This document shows positions 22,556-35,369 of a DNA stretch of 64,000 nucleotides, one piece after another (within the stretch, counting starts at the first letter, position 1; every line of letters starts with the position of its first letter). Under the pieces are notes generated by a model that saw only the letters and a program-made list of their open reading frames with translations, was not told the DNA's origin and ran no database searches. Location of the stretch: positions 193,490,816 through 193,554,815 of the forward strand of contig CP136066.1 in NCBI GenBank assembly GCA_032622095.1, read 5' to 3'. The stretch comes from Siphonodentalium dalli (lineage: Eukaryota; Mollusca; Scaphopoda; Gadilida; Siphonodentaliidae). Position numbers and translations under genes: made by a program.

Positions 22556-24345
22556 GGGAAAGCAACTTAGAATGATGATTCCTTTATACGATTCAGGTGT
22601 TATAATGTAAAACAACTTAGAAGGCTGTCGGGTATTCGTCCAAATAACGAATCTCGGCTACGCCTCAGTGAATTATGTTTCCGAATACCCGACAGCTCGG
22701 GGAATACGCATTCGACTCAAATTAATTTGTTATAGCCTGGAATTTATCTTAACAGAGTGCGGGGAAGAGAAAAACTAATATATTGTTAGATTAATGTCAA
22801 CAGATTTATTAATATTTAAAACGATAACATATCAATAATGATTAGATTGCTGTAAAATCTATTAAAAATATTTAAAACGATAACATATCAATAATGATTA
22901 GATTAATGTCAAACAATTTAATAATATTTAAAACGATAACATTTATATAAATAATTATGATACTAATGCCAACACATATAATAACATTTAAAACCATAAC
23001 ATTTATATCGATAACACATCAATAATTATCAGATTAAATTAAATGTCAAACAATTTAATAATATTTAAAACTATAACATATATATAAATAATGATGATAC
23101 CAATGCCAACACATATAATAACATTTAAAACCATAACATTTATATCGATAACACATCAATAATTATCACGATTCAGGTGTTATAATGTAAAACAACTTGG
23201 AAGGCTGTCGGGTATTCGTCCAAATAACGAATCTCGGCTACGCCTCAGTGAATTATGTTTCCGAATACCCGACAGCTCGGGGAATACGTATTCGACTCAA
23301 ATTAATTTGTTGTAGCATGGAATTTATCTTGAAAGAGTGCGGGGAAGAGAAAAACTAATATATTGTTAGATTAATGTCAACAGATTTATTAATATTTAAA
23401 ACGATAACATATCAATAATGATTAGATTGCTGTAAAATCTATTAAAAACATTTAAAACGATAACATATCAATAATGATTAGATTAATGTCAAACAATTTA
23501 ATAATATTTAAAACGATAACATATATATAAATAGTTATGATACCAATGCCAACACATCTAATAACATTTAAAACCATAACATTTATATCGATAACACATC
23601 AATAATTATCAGATTAATGTCAAACAATTTAATAATATTTAAAACTATAACATATATATAAATAATGATGATACCAATGCCAACACATCTAATAACATTT
23701 AAAACCATAACATTTATATCGATAACACATCAATAATTATCAGATTAAATTAAATGTCAAACAATTTAATAATATTTAAAACGATAACATATATATAAAT
23801 AATTATGATACCAATGCCAACACATATAATAACATTTAAAACCATAACATTTATATCGATAACACATCAATAATTATCACGATTCAGGTGTTATAATGTA
23901 AAACAACTTGGAAGGCTGTCGGGTATTCGTCCAAATAACTAATCTCGGCTACGCCTCAGTGAATTATGTTTCCGAATACCCGACAGCTCGGGGAATACGC
24001 ATTCGACTCAAATTAATTTGTTATAGCCTGGAATTTATCTTAACAGAGTGCGGGGAAGAGAAAAACTAATATATTGTTAGATTAATGTCAACAGATTTAT
24101 TAATATTTAAAACGATAACATATCAATAATGATTAGATTGCTGTAAAATCTATTAAAAACATTTAAAACGATAACATATCAATAATTATCAGATTAATGT
24201 CAAACAATTTAATAATATTTAAAACGATAACATATATATAAATAATTATGATACCAATGCCAACACATATAATAACATTTAAAACCATAACATTTATATC
24301 GATAATTATCAGAATAATGTCAACAAAATTAATAACATTTTAAAT
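22556..24345 (+). repeat. AT-rich higher-order tandem repeat with a conserved hairpin
   Basis: Three large units begin at about 22,580, 23,168 and 23,879. Each opens with a segment holding a stem of about 15 bp (GCTGTCGGGTATTCG paired with CGAATACCCGACAGC; 22,623-22,696, 23,203-23,276 and 23,914-23,987). Each then runs into ~60-125 bp sub-repeats built on ATTTAAAACGATAACAT and ATCAATAATTATCAGATT. Unit lengths (about 580 and 711 bp) differ by the number of sub-repeats. Confidence 0.9.
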
Positions 24346-24578
24346 CACGCTGTGTATTCTGGACGGTAAATTCTAACTGTTGTCGATCGATAAATAGTTG
24401 TCAATCTTATGTTCTTATCAGTTCAGACTAAGCCTTTTTAGAATTCGTTCCAGCCATCCATCCGAACAATTCTGTCTTCTCATGTCATTTCCTTGTTAAT
24501 AATCCGAGTAATTAACATGATCATAATCCAATTCGTCTTCAGACTCACTTTCACTTGTTGAATCATAAGGTCCTTCTG

Positions 24579-24914
24579 CTACGAATGCCTGGCGCCTCTT
24601 AGTTGTATGGAAACGCCGTCATTTTTCGTAGTGAATTTTTTCGAGCAAAGTTTGTTCGTCACCTTCACTGCTATGCGGCTCAAGTGACCACTTGATTCAA
24701 GTTCTTTGAAAACCCACAGTCGCCTATTGTCACAAGAAAACCATTTCTTATTTTTTCTGACGACTTTTATTTTGGGTAGGCTGTTCACAGAACATAATCC
24801 AGACTTGATATCCTGGAGTGTTCCGTGAATTGTCCTTCCATCAGCGAATGCCGAACTTATGCTGCATTGTGTATACCTAATTTTTGAGGGTCTGAGCTCA
24901 ATAATGGTACTCAT
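24579..24914 (-). CDS. Small ParB/sulfiredoxin-fold-like protein, copy C (111 aa)
   Basis: An intact, intronless frame of 111 residues. IRYTQCSI (12-19) is followed by an A-x-GRTIHGT segment (24-32), LPKIKVV (46-52), then WFSCDNRRLWVFKELESSG (58-76) and IAV, and a conserved KKFTTKNDG-x-SI tail (92-103). The order 'PxIxV...W(Y/F)S-x-[DG]-NRRL-x-x-(F/L)K-x-(L/F)E-x-x-G-x-(I/L)' resembles the ParB N-terminal domain, where a strand, a G-x-RR box and a helix are followed by (V/I)PV. The assignment rests on motif layout only. Two relatives (35,370-35,717 and 51,446-51,787) share the whole core but are clearly more alike to each other. The start ATG aligns within a few residues of theirs. Function unknown; the fold includes CTP-binding, nuclease and phosphotransfer enzymes. 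It lies just downstream of the AT-rich higher-order repeat. Confidence 0.72.
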   Translation of the reverse strand: MSTIIELRPSKIRYTQCSISSAFADGRTIHGTLQDIKSGLCSVNSLPKIKVVRKNKKWFSCDNRRLWVFKELESSGHLSRIAVKVTNKLCSKKFTTKNDGVSIQLRGARHS

Positions 24915-24959
24915 GATTTCCAGCCTTTCTTGAGTATCTCACAGTGTTAAAACAACCGC

Positions 24960-25242
24960 TCGTTCAATATCGTATAAATCATAAGAGAGTTTCAAAATGG
25001 CGGCATAGGTTTATCGATGAGTACTGTATATATTTATTGATTGCATACAGGTAACTGTCAGCTTCTTGGAAAACCCAATCAAGACTATTTTTATACTTTG
25101 GAATTCCCGTTACAACATATCTACAAATAGTACTAAATACGCGATCGATAAATACGCACACGTCTGCTCATATACTATTGATAGGTTTGGATTATGCATA
25201 ATGCGTAAGATAAATTGATATTTAAAGTGTGTGATCATTCAT
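24960..25242. other. 5' flank of copy C, non-coding
   Basis: No gene supported. Unlike copies A and B, no clear TATA box is seen at the expected distance. Confidence 0.35.
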
Positions 25243-25408
25243 ATATAAGGATTAACTGTCATGTGGACTGTTTTTATGGAGATGTAACGGTGAGGTAAGT
25301 GGACATAACTTGTGTAAAACCCGAAGGGTTTTACATACAAGTTATGACCACTTACCTCACCGTTACATCTCCATAAAAATAGTCCACATGACAGTTAATC
25401 CTTATATT
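25243..25408. repeat. Palindromic MITE-like hairpin
   Basis: Arms of about 75 bp, from ATATAAGGATTAACTGTCAT to its complement, with the centre at AAACCCGAAGGGTTT. Near perfect and non-coding. Confidence 0.85.
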
Positions 25409-26206
25409 TATATACATTTAGCGAAAAAGCCACTCTTGTAAATATATTTAAATCGAAAAGTGGATCGTGGCAAGATCAGCCCAAAATACCCAATAGCACC
25501 CTTGGCAAAAGTTAATAGGAACAATTTCTCTTCACATTGAAACCCGATGATGTATTAAGTCAATCCTGCGCGAGTTCAAATGCGCCCAAAGCATTACGCG
25601 TTCGTCTTTCCAAACCCAATGACGTATGGATCGTGTTATTAGCTTGGTGTTATGAGGCGTTGCGCATTCACCGAGAAATAACTGCAACTAGCAGCGTGGG
25701 CGCCGACCAATCAGAATGCTGGATTTAGTGATGACAACACTTAGTGTGTAAATATACTCTTATAGCACTGGGATCGCTGGAATACATCATACAATCGACC
25801 GAATAGCAAACCACGTCTTATGTACGCATATTCTGTGAAAACACACCTGCAAATGAATAATAGAACATTCCATCTATACTGTTTTTAACTGAATTGGGAG
25901 AATACATTTCTTAGAAGGGTTTATATCGATAATATGTGACGTGGCGTGATGTTTTCATTTTCAATGGACATTGTATACTGCTGCATGTAGTAATATTTAT
26001 ATCTCTTTGTTTTGTTTACCCACCTGCACATGCAGTACACTACTTTTGTTTACACTGGGCATGCCTACATACATGCATGATTGTGCAATATGCATACTAA
26101 GCTCGGTACATGCTTTGAGTGCAATGAATCTTTTAGTTCACCACATGAATACAGTTGTTGAACATTCTTATACATGTAAAAAAACTGAGATTCATGAGCA
26201 CACCCA
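25409..26206. other. Non-coding stretch
   Basis: No gene supported. The 91-codon frame at 25,971-26,246 has no recognisable domain and runs into the next element. Confidence 0.4.
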
Positions 26207-26666
26207 TGCAAGTCTGAGTTTAGTGTGTCTGTCATTTGCAGAATGAGGTCCCCAGAGGGTGAATTTAGTGACGCTATCTCGCATGGCGAGCTATCATTAC
26301 CAAATTCACCCTATGGGGACTTCATTCTGCTTAGGCCTCATCTTCTCTGAAAAGTTTCTTTATTATTTCTTTTATTAAATTTCTATAGAAACTTCTTCAC
26401 ATAGATTATATTTCTTATTTTTTAATTTAGTTTCTATATCCCCAAATTGGCAGACGACAATCAAGGTTCCAAAACATCACAATATTCACCATTCGGGAAC
26501 TTCAATTTGAGTCAGTATGTCTCTCTTAGCAGATGAGGCTTATCAGAACGAGATCCAAAGAGGGTGAATTTGGTGATGCTAGCCCGATATGCGGGTAGAG
26601 TCACTAAATTCACACTCTGTGGACCTCATTATGCAAATGACAGGCACACTAAACACAGACTTGCAC
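26207..26666. mobile_element. TIR element made of paired small hairpins (~460 bp)
   Basis: Outer TIRs run from TGCAAGTCTG through GTGTGTCTGTCATTTGC, with the complement near 26,630-26,666. Next to each end is a ~90 bp hairpin built on GAGGGTGAATTT / AAATTCACCCTC. The same hairpin unit recurs four times in the 55.0-55.8 kb element. Confidence 0.75.
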
Positions 26667-27284
26667 ACATGCCCATCCATCTAACACTATATATAAGAGA
26701 GTGTGGTGTCACACCCTTTATGTTTGGTACGCGGGATTCAGGGGATTTTAAATGGTAAGCAGGATTCCTATATTTAATTTTGGCACATTATTATTAGGAA
26801 CCTGCGACATGAGGGTGGGGTGTGCGTCTTACCCCTCCAACATTGATTAAAAAAGTTTCAACCGAAACCATTGGAAATTTCATAATTGACACAACTTTAT
26901 AGTTTTCACACCAACACATAGGCTAAAACTGTTCCAGCAGTTTAATGTTCCAACCAGTAATTAGTTGGGGATTTGTTGTCTTCAGCTCAACAGTCGCATA
27001 TTTTCCTACTGTGGTCAAAATGTTGGACATAAATGGCCAATAGTTGGAAATATTCCGACCTTTGGGGGTGGTAGTGTCAGGTAGAAACGTTTCAACACTT
27101 GGAGAGCCTGAGGCCAGACTAGATTCTAGGATTTTCCAGGTTTCAAAATTTCAAACTAATAAAAAAAAAAAGCCAACCAAGTTAAAAAAGAAATTTTCCT
27201 GGAGCTTGATTTTGCAGTTTTCATTTTTTGATTTAAAAATATTTCCCACACCGGGCCAAACTATGATCAATCAGTGGGTCATGA

Positions 27285-28415
27285 TCCCTCCCGGTGCCTG
27301 ATCAGTCGAAACCCAAATAGGGACCCTCTAGCCAAGTCACTCCCAGTGCCAGACCAGTCGAAACCCAAATATGGACCCTCTAACCAAGTCCCTACCAGTG
27401 CCTGACCAGTCCACACACAAATTGGGACCCTCTAGCCAAGTCCCTCCCAGTGCATGACCAGTCGATACCCAAATATGGACCTTCTAGCCAAGTCCATCCC
27501 AGTGTCTGACCAGTCGACACACTAATACGGACCATCTAGCCAAGTCCCTCCCAGTTCATGACCAGTCGACACCAAATAGGGACCATCTAGCCAAGTCCCT
27601 CCCAGTTCATGACCAGTCGACACCCAAATAGGGACCCTCTAGCCAAGTCCCCCCCAGTGCCTGACTAGTCGATACCCAAATAGGGACCATCTAGCCAAGT
27701 CCCTCCCAGTTCATGACCAGTCGACACTCAAATAGGGACCCTCTAGATCCCTCCCAGTGCATGACCAGTCGACACCCAAATAGGGACCCTCTAGATCCCT
27801 CCCACTGCATGACCAGTCGAAAACCAAATAGGGACCCTCTAGCCAAGTCCCTCCCAGTGCACGACCAGTCGAAACCCAAATAGGGACCCTCTAGCCAAGT
27901 CCCTCCCAGTTCATGACCAGTCGACACTCAAATAGGGACCCTCTAGATCCCTCCCAGTGCATGACCAGTCGACACCCAAATAGGGACCATCTAGATCCCC
28001 CCCAGTGCATGGCCAGTCGAAAACCAAGTAGGGACCCTCTAGCCAAGTCCCTCCAGTGCACGACCAGTCGAAACCCAAATAGGGACCCTCTAACCAAGTC
28101 CCTCCCAGTGCATGACCAGTCGAAACCGTAAATAGGGACCCTCTAGCCAAGTCCCTCCCAGTGCATGACCAGTCGACACCCAAATAGGGACCCTCTAGCC
28201 AAGTCCCTCCCAGTGCATGACCAGTCGAAACCGTAAATAGGGACCCTCTAGCCAAGTCCCTCCCAGTTCATGACCAGTCGAACCCGTAAATAGGGACCCT
28301 CTAGCCAAGTCCCTCTCAGTGCATGATCAGTCGACACCCAAATAGGGACCATCTAGATCCCTCCCAGTGCATGACCAGTCGAAACCCAAATAGGGACACT
28401 CTAGCCAAGTCCCTG
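27285..28415. repeat. ~52 bp minisatellite, about 22 units
   Basis: Unit of the form TGCATGACCAGTCGA + CACCCAAATAGGGACC + CTCTAGCCAAGTCCCTCCCAG, with shortened ~44 bp variants lacking the GCCAAGT part. Open frames on both strands are by-products of the repeat. Confidence 0.95.
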
Positions 28416-28489
28416 AATACTATTGAGAACATTTATGCAAATGTGTAGTAAGTTGGTATATGAGATATGTGTCCTTCCTCGCATATGTT

Positions 28490-28885
28490 CTTACCTGGTA
28501 TTTGGTATTCACCCTCGTTTAACTGGTATTTAGTATTCACCCCTCTGTTAACTGACATTCCGTATTCACCCCTATGTTAACTGCCATTCAGTATTCACCC
28601 CTCTGTTAACAGCTATTCAGTATTCACCCCCTCTGTTAACTGGTATTCACCCCTTTGTTAACTGGTATTCAGTATTCACCCTCTGTTAACTGTCACTCAA
28701 TATTCACCCCCTGTTAACTGCATGGTATTCAGTATATTCACCCTCTGTAAACTGGTATTCAGTATTCAACCCCTCTGTTAACTGATATTTATAGTATTCA
28801 CCCATCATTCTGTTAACTGGCATTCAGTATTCACCCCTGTTAACTTCATACTATTCATTATATTCACCCCTCTGTCAACTGGTAT
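28490..28885. repeat. ~30 bp minisatellite
   Basis: Repeated CACCCCTCTGTTAACTG + GTATTCAGTATT units, about a dozen with length variants. It abuts the previous array but is unrelated to it. Confidence 0.9.
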
Positions 28886-28975
28886 CCGTGGTATAGGGGA
28901 GGGGCGTCTGGGGCGACACCCTCATATAACGGTTGGAGTACCATGAATAGGTGTCCGCGTATCGGCCTATGTTGA

Positions 28976-29375
28976 TTAACCCTTTACCCAACAAACCGGC
29001 CAAAACCGGCCAAATAAAGCTTCAACAGCCTAAAATATCTTCGGTCTGTCTCAATAAAACCATACAAATATGGATATCATTGGAACCGGCTCATTGACCA
29101 CATTGTGATGGTTATAGTTATACCCTGTGCCAATGCATTCTCTTATATATGCGAGTCGACCATAGGTCGCCTCGCATATATAAGAGAATGCATTGGCCTA
29201 AAAAAAATCTTTTTTTAACACTTTTTACCATTTTTTCTTACATTCTTTAACAATTTTATAATTTTTAATGTGTTAAGCCAATGCATTCTCTTATATATGC
29301 GAGGCGACATATGGTCGACTCGCATATATAAGAGAATGCATTGGCACAGGGCCGTTCTGTTGGGTAAAGGGTTAA
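28976..29375. mobile_element. TTAA-flanked TIR element with two opposed hairpins
   Basis: TTAA (28,976-28,979) precedes CCCTTTACCCAACA, and TGTTGGGTAAAGGG precedes TTAA (29,372-29,375). Inside, two ~70 bp hairpins carrying GCCAATGCATTCTCTTATAT are arranged as an inverted pair around a poly-T/A-rich spacer. Relatives of the internal hairpin occur at 58,590, 58,930 and 60,030. The layout fits a piggyBac-like MITE. Confidence 0.8.
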
Positions 29376-30896
29376 ACGTTCAAATAACGTAGGCACTGCA
29401 TGTGCACACACAGATCAAACAGGGCAATGCAGTACTTCATCTGCGCACAAATCACACAATATGGGTATCGATCTTTGCCATAATTGCACAATGTTTTGGT
29501 GACGTCTATTCTCTATTCATATTCAATCTATTGAGTTTCATTTCTTGGAAATTCCACTTTCCTTTTCTCGGAAAAACACACATCGTGTCACAGCAATCCC
29601 AATCGATAAAGTGTAGACACACATATACTGACCTAGTCACGCATGCGCATGCATTTAGAGTGAGTATATATGCACTTAATATAAGAAACGATATATACTG
29701 TCATGTTATTATTTATACAGACTTATTTATATATGTTTTGGTATTTATCGATTATCTACCGGTATCTTATATCCATATATCTATTTGATGCTACTTTTTT
29801 TCTGTCATTAATTGAGTGTTCTATATATATCTTCTTTTTTTTAATTTCGAAGAAATTTCAGAAGCATTCCAAAGAAGAAGTATGAAGTTTTTAAAGAGAG
29901 CATTTGTTTTGATATGTTATGTGCTTTATATCGTAAACATATCTATCGCAGAGAAGAGTTTTTATCGGGTAAGCATATTTAGCACAGAGAAGAGTATTTA
30001 TAATGTAAAAATATTTAACACAGAGAAGAGTTTTGTTCTTGTAACATTCACAAACAAGCTTGTTATGTAAACATTAATGTTACAGTGGGATAACCAATAA
30101 CAGTCCAATTAGTCCAATAAGATATAATGTGTTATAAAAACTCGGCGGTAAATATTGAAACTATTATACTACACGTCAAGCGATGTCTGTTGACAAATTA
30201 CTGTAACAGTTTTGTATGTTATACCAATGGATGCAACACGCGAAATATATATTTCTCCATGCTTCTCCATATTGTTTTGCGCATTTACCCACTGCGACAA
30301 TAGGGATGATTTCATTTAGTATTGCTATGTGTGGTTTTCTATCTATTAACAGTGTTTAATTCCGACATTTACACCCCTCGACTTAAACATTTCTAACTCC
30401 AGAAATGGAGGTGATGAAATAAATATGTTACAAAAAACTAAAGCAATTGTTCAAATTTACATTTCAGGGGTTGATTATTTCTAGACTGAATGGATTCTCC
30501 CATTCAGTTATAAAAGTATATATTGGAATGATCTATTACTCATTTGGATGAGGCGTTCATGTAATAAAAGCAGACGACAGACAAAGTTTTTACGATAAGA
30601 TAATACAAGTGCAGAATGATTCATATTCATTGGTGGGAAATGTTTATATTATAAGTATGGTCGTTTGTTGAACTTATTATCTGAACATTTCCTAAGGGAT
30701 AACTACTCGTCAATGAGTATTTAGTACCTATGTACAAAGGGTTAATGTGGATGTTACAGCCTAGATCATGCCACAAATCTCTAATCTGGCTACGCCCGTA
30801 GAGATCATGCACCACCAGTTCAAAATCTAGAAACATTTTGATGTTCTGGCAAAAAAAAAACCCCACACACACTGAAAACACAATGCGGATATAGAT
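29376..30896. other. Non-coding stretch with a diverged relative of blocks A-C
   Basis: 29,930-30,045 has three ~36 bp repeats around GCACAGAGAAGAGT. 30,055-30,330 resembles 33,285-33,625 (TTATGTAAACATTA, GTTGACAAA, GCATTTACCCACTG). No gene supported; the 128-codon frame at 29,402-29,788 lacks a recognisable domain. Confidence 0.4.
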
Positions 30897-31064
30897 AGAA
30901 CCGCATGAGTGTCTGAATTTTGACGAAATTATCGCACGAGATTTGTTGGCGGAGCGATACCTCGAGTGTGTGACGCAGTCCCGCACGAGACGTACATGTA
31001 TCGCGTTCCGCCAACAAATCGAGTGCGATAATTTCGTCAAAATTCAGACACTCATGCGGTTCTA
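30897..31064. repeat. Palindromic MITE-like hairpin
   Basis: Arms AGAACCGCATGAGTGTCTGA ... ATTTGTTGGCGGA and complement, about 68 bp each, with a ~35 bp spacer. Confidence 0.85.
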
Positions 31065-31282
31065 TTTTTATTACATATCTACGTATTATAGTAAGTTGAC
31101 TCACAGTCGTCAATCTCCTGTACAGAAATTGTGAATTTAATCAGAGTTTTAACGGTATTTTAGGGTTAACGCAACAATCAGACAGGGAGCCCTTCTACCC
31201 GCAAATGAACTTGACCCATCTTGACCCGCGCAAAGGTGTTAATTGGGTTTTCCCCGATTTTCCAAATTTTAACCCAATCAGC

Positions 31283-31855
31283 CAGGGGGGGGGGGGGGGG
31301 GGGGGGGGGGGGTGAACAAAAATTTTCCGGCACGTATGCTGGGGTGGGTGCATGGGTGGTCAAAGCCACCAACAAGCAATTTTTTCCGCAACTAAACAAA
31401 AAATTTCCTGCTTGTTTTTTAGTGTTTTGGCAATGAGTTGGGCTTCAAAACCACTTTGAATGAGAGAAATAATGTAATTATAACTGGTAAACTGACTGCA
31501 GGCAGTTATCGTGTTGTATTTTGTTGCAAATTTTGAAATCCAAGATGGCCACTGGCAGCCATGTTTTTTTGGCCGAATGACCTCAAAATGACTCATTCCT
31601 ATTTACATGTCCATGTTAACATCCATGATAAATAGTATGCACAGAAATTCATATACAGATGTTTACAGTGAATTTCACCCCGCAAATCTCTGTTTTAGTG
31701 TTAAAAGGGGGGTGGGTGTAAAAAAATGGTCGGAAAAAAACTGCCGAAAACGGAAAAAAATTTGGCGGTGGGGGTGGGTGGGTACAAAAAATTATCGAAA
31801 GGGAAAAAATGCCATACGTGCCTGAATTTTTTTTTCGACACTCCCCCCCCCCCTG
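31283..31855 (+). mobile_element. Poly-G-TIR transposon, copy 2 (573 bp)
   Basis: It begins CA plus a run of 28 G (31,285-31,312) and ends in a C run plus TG. Exact 7 bp TSD AATCAGC at 31,276-31,282 and 31,856-31,862. The interior aligns along its whole length with copy 1. Confidence 0.92.
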
Positions 31856-31862
31856 AATCAGC

Positions 31863-32157
31863 GCGCTGCGATTTCGGCAAGTGGGTTGTCGCCCTTGCGT
31901 AGAAAAGTTGAAAAAGTAAAAATAGTAACGGGGAAAGCCAGTCTAACAACACTGAATGAACTATTACTTAATAACGTATTGCAGAGTAGGTGAAGGTCAC
32001 AGTTTCGAGATTGTATGATTTATGTAACTTTGCATGGTTAGCCGATTTAATTTGCTTCATTTATTGTCATGGCTTTTCTCTAGGCTAATCAATTCAATGT
32101 TTATTGCGATGTCAGCTCACAAAAGTCACAAAAATCATTCAATCTCGAACTGGGATC
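31863..32157. other. Non-coding spacer
   Basis: No gene or long repeat seen between the poly-G element and block A. Confidence 0.4.
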
Positions 32158-34184
32158 ACTTTGATGTGGCCTAAAGTGAAATAGATTATTAACAAACAAG
32201 TGTTAATTAATAAGAGATATATACCATGCGTTAAATTGTTTGTTCGATGTTATAAAGTTCCCTGTCAGAACATCAAAGTCCGCGGGGTTTGAACGGGTGG
32301 AATATGATCTCTATACCGGCGTTGGGTAGATATTCATGGCATGATATAGGGCGAGACAATTCTACCATAACTTATATTCATGGCATGATATAGGGTGAGA
32401 AAATTCTACCACGACCTCCTACCGCTACCGCCCTATCCACATTTCTAATACAAACACAAGGTATACACGATATAAATTGAACGGAATGGACATTACATAC
32501 CATAATCAAAAAACGCAAACAATATCTGATAAATAATTTATTTATTAAATATGTATTAATATCACAGTGCAATAATTTGTGCAAACTTACAGAAAAAAAT
32601 CATATTATTCATTCCATTTTGGTATGTTTTTTTGCTTTTTATTTGAATTAATGTAATACGTATACGTATATCTACATATAGAAACCAAATTCATATTTAT
32701 TATCGCTATAATGAAACGATTGTCGCCAAAATGCAATTATTCTGGTATATACCCATGTGGTGGCGATACCCACACCAGAGTAATATTGATTATCCCAATT
32801 GGCTAAGGAATATCAGACCAATATAATTTGATCTTACAATCCAAAACACTCCACAGAGCTAACTATTCATCTGGAAGGGTGCATGACATACATGTAGGAA
32901 TAATAATTGAGCTTCAGTACAATTAAATTGCGATTCAGCGCAAAACTATTTCGCTTACAATGAATTGCGCCAAGCATAGTTATTAATAAATGTGAATTTG
33001 GCCTCCCATACATATAAGTTAATTTAGGATTGCAAGTAAAAATATATTTGCCTCCAGATGTTGTCAGAGCTACCGACTCGTTCTACACCGTCTATAATAT
33101 TTAAAGATACTCAAAGCCTTCGAAGAGTGTTCATGCGAAATAATATAACAGTATGTAAACAACTATCATGTAAACGAACAATGTAAACAACTATCATGTA
33201 AACGAACAAATAGATTGACTTTGTTCTTATTTCCATTATTAATAAGTCTCTAATAATGAGATATCGCATATCAAAACCATTTTTATGTAAACATTACTGT
33301 TGCAGCGGAATTAACGATAAAATCCAATTTAGTTTCACACGGTACCAAAGTGTAATCAAACGGTAACCATTGGCAATTGTCAAATCATTCGAACATATTC
33401 TGAAAATCATATTCAGAATAAAATATTTGAACTTACTACAGGATTAGCAATGTTTGTTGACAAAAACCGTTTTGTTAACATAATAATGGTTTCAACACGG
33501 GAAATTTGGTAATTAGAGAACTATCAATAATCAATGTAAGAACAAAGCTTTATCCATGTTATTATTAGTGGTGATGTTTATACAGAATTTTATATTTTTC
33601 CACATTTACCCACTGTGAGTGCCTTGGGTATAACATCATTTTGAGTCACACACAGCGGCCCATCAACATAGAAGCTTCTGTCACCAGGAAATAATGTCTT
33701 CCGTTTATTTCTTACAAAAGGCATTGAAATGATACTATTTTTAAAACATGGCAACATCTTTATTGAAATTCTATCAATTAAAGATAATGAAAACGTGTCT
33801 CAAACTGAAGAGTTTCATAAAATGTAATGTTGTTGGAAGTGTTGCCAAGGAAATATAGAGTATATTTAAAATAAAACTACTTGGACTTGAGGACTTGTCC
33901 CAAGTCTATCTGTCAAATGACGAATACTTTGAGACGGTTCTATGGTTCAAACGTACTATTAATTCAGAGGTACTATGATATTAATTCAGCGAAGAAACAT
34001 TGAGAAAGTTATTGCCGAATTGCGATAAGATGTTAACGCTGGGAGAGCACGATATAATCATCGAGTGAGTCGTATCAATGAGAAATTATTTACTGGTTAC
34101 AGCAACTAAATCGTTGAAAGTGTCCTCATTAAAATAAATTGTGGCCTTGACTGGTGTATACAATACATAGAGGATCTCAAACGA

Positions 34185-34490
34185 GCTACTATTTTATACG
34201 GAATTTATCAACCGAGTTCACTAAATTCGATTTTAGCCGAGGTTTACCGAGGCTCAAATAGAATTTAGTGGACGAGGTTGATAAATTACGTATAAAATAG
34301 AACGAGTTTGAGATACTTTTTATCACATGATCATATAATCGCTAAAATTTTATCGAAAACAACAATTAACTGCAGCCAGCGATCATTGTCCCAAAGAGCA
34401 GCGTGACGTCATTGCACGCGACGATATTAAACGTGTCTATTACGCTCGAATATTACATCGGAAAATAGTGCTAATCATGTGATAAAATCT
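34185..34490. mobile_element. Foldback insertion specific to block A
   Basis: TTTTATACGGAATTTATCAA and its complement pair around a short centre; the sequence then runs to CATGTGATAAAATC. Blocks B and C read straight from GTGTATAAAATACAAT to the TATATATAAC stretch without it. A reverse-oriented relative, itself split by an insertion, lies at 50,270-50,845. Confidence 0.75.
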
Positions 34491-35039
34491 GATATATATA
34501 TAACATACATGCACATAAGTTGTTCAGTAGCAACGAATACAGAAATACATTGGCAATGTTAATTCCTCAACCATTTATGTGGGGTTGTTCGCCAACAGTA
34601 CACGTTGGGCGCCGATAATTGGGGAGGGTGGGGTATTTTTACACTGAATGTTTTTGTAAAAAATGAGATAGTTGTGGAAATGCCAATTTGTAGATGTAGA
34701 TGTGGATGTTTATTTGTACAATAAATAAGAATTAATAACAATTTGTTAAAGATGGGAACAATTATCTCTTCCTGAATACGTTTTATATAGTTTCCGGGGT
34801 ATAAAATAATATATGAGGAAACCTGTCCCGAAACGCTTCTATTAATTAATATTCATTTTATATCGACATTTTCTTAAATAGTGCTATAATCACTTGGGAT
34901 ATTTTTTCGTTACTATATTTATAACAGACCATAATCAAACGTTTGGGTGATATCCCGTTGTCTCGCTTGGATTTCTGGTACAGGAATTCAACTCACGATT
35001 TGTGTGTCTCCTCTGCGCGAGTATAGTCATCACACTCGC

Positions 35040-35245
35040 CTGAAGAATACTTTAATTATCGTAACCACAGAAGATGAAGAATACTGAAATTATCGTAACC
35101 ACAAAAGGTGAAGAATACTGAAATTATCGTAACCACAGAAGGTGAAGAATACTGAAATTATCGTAACCACAGGAGGTGAAGAATACTGAAATTATCGTAA
35201 CCACAGAAGGTGAAGATTACTGAAATTATCGTGACCACAGAAGGT
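35040..35245. repeat. ~34 bp tandem repeat downstream of ParB-like copy A
   Basis: About six copies of GAAGAATACTGAAATTATCG + TAACCACAGAAGGT. Block B has about three copies at 51,070-51,187. It is tandem with no unique spacers, so not CRISPR. Confidence 0.9.
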
Positions 35246-35369
35246 GCATACTCCAGTCTCATATCCGAAGATAATCATATAATTATTTATCACATCTGCG
35301 TGCAAAAGGATCGCACTATTATTCTAAATTTGCCGTATATTTAGAGTATGTACCACATACATCGCATAA

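Noticed and set aside
27691-28255. Open frames of 68-114 codons with repeated W/G/S-rich peptides on the minus strand
   Set aside because: They lie inside the ~52 bp minisatellite; the frame is open because the unit has no stop in several frames. No non-repetitive coding part.
29402-29788. 128-codon plus-strand frame
   Set aside because: Hydrophobic, low-complexity translation of AT-rich DNA, overlapping other frames; no homology recognised, no promoter or conserved copy.
35040-35245. Regular 34 bp repeats that could suggest a CRISPR array
   Set aside because: Units are directly tandem without unique spacers, and the genome is eukaryotic.
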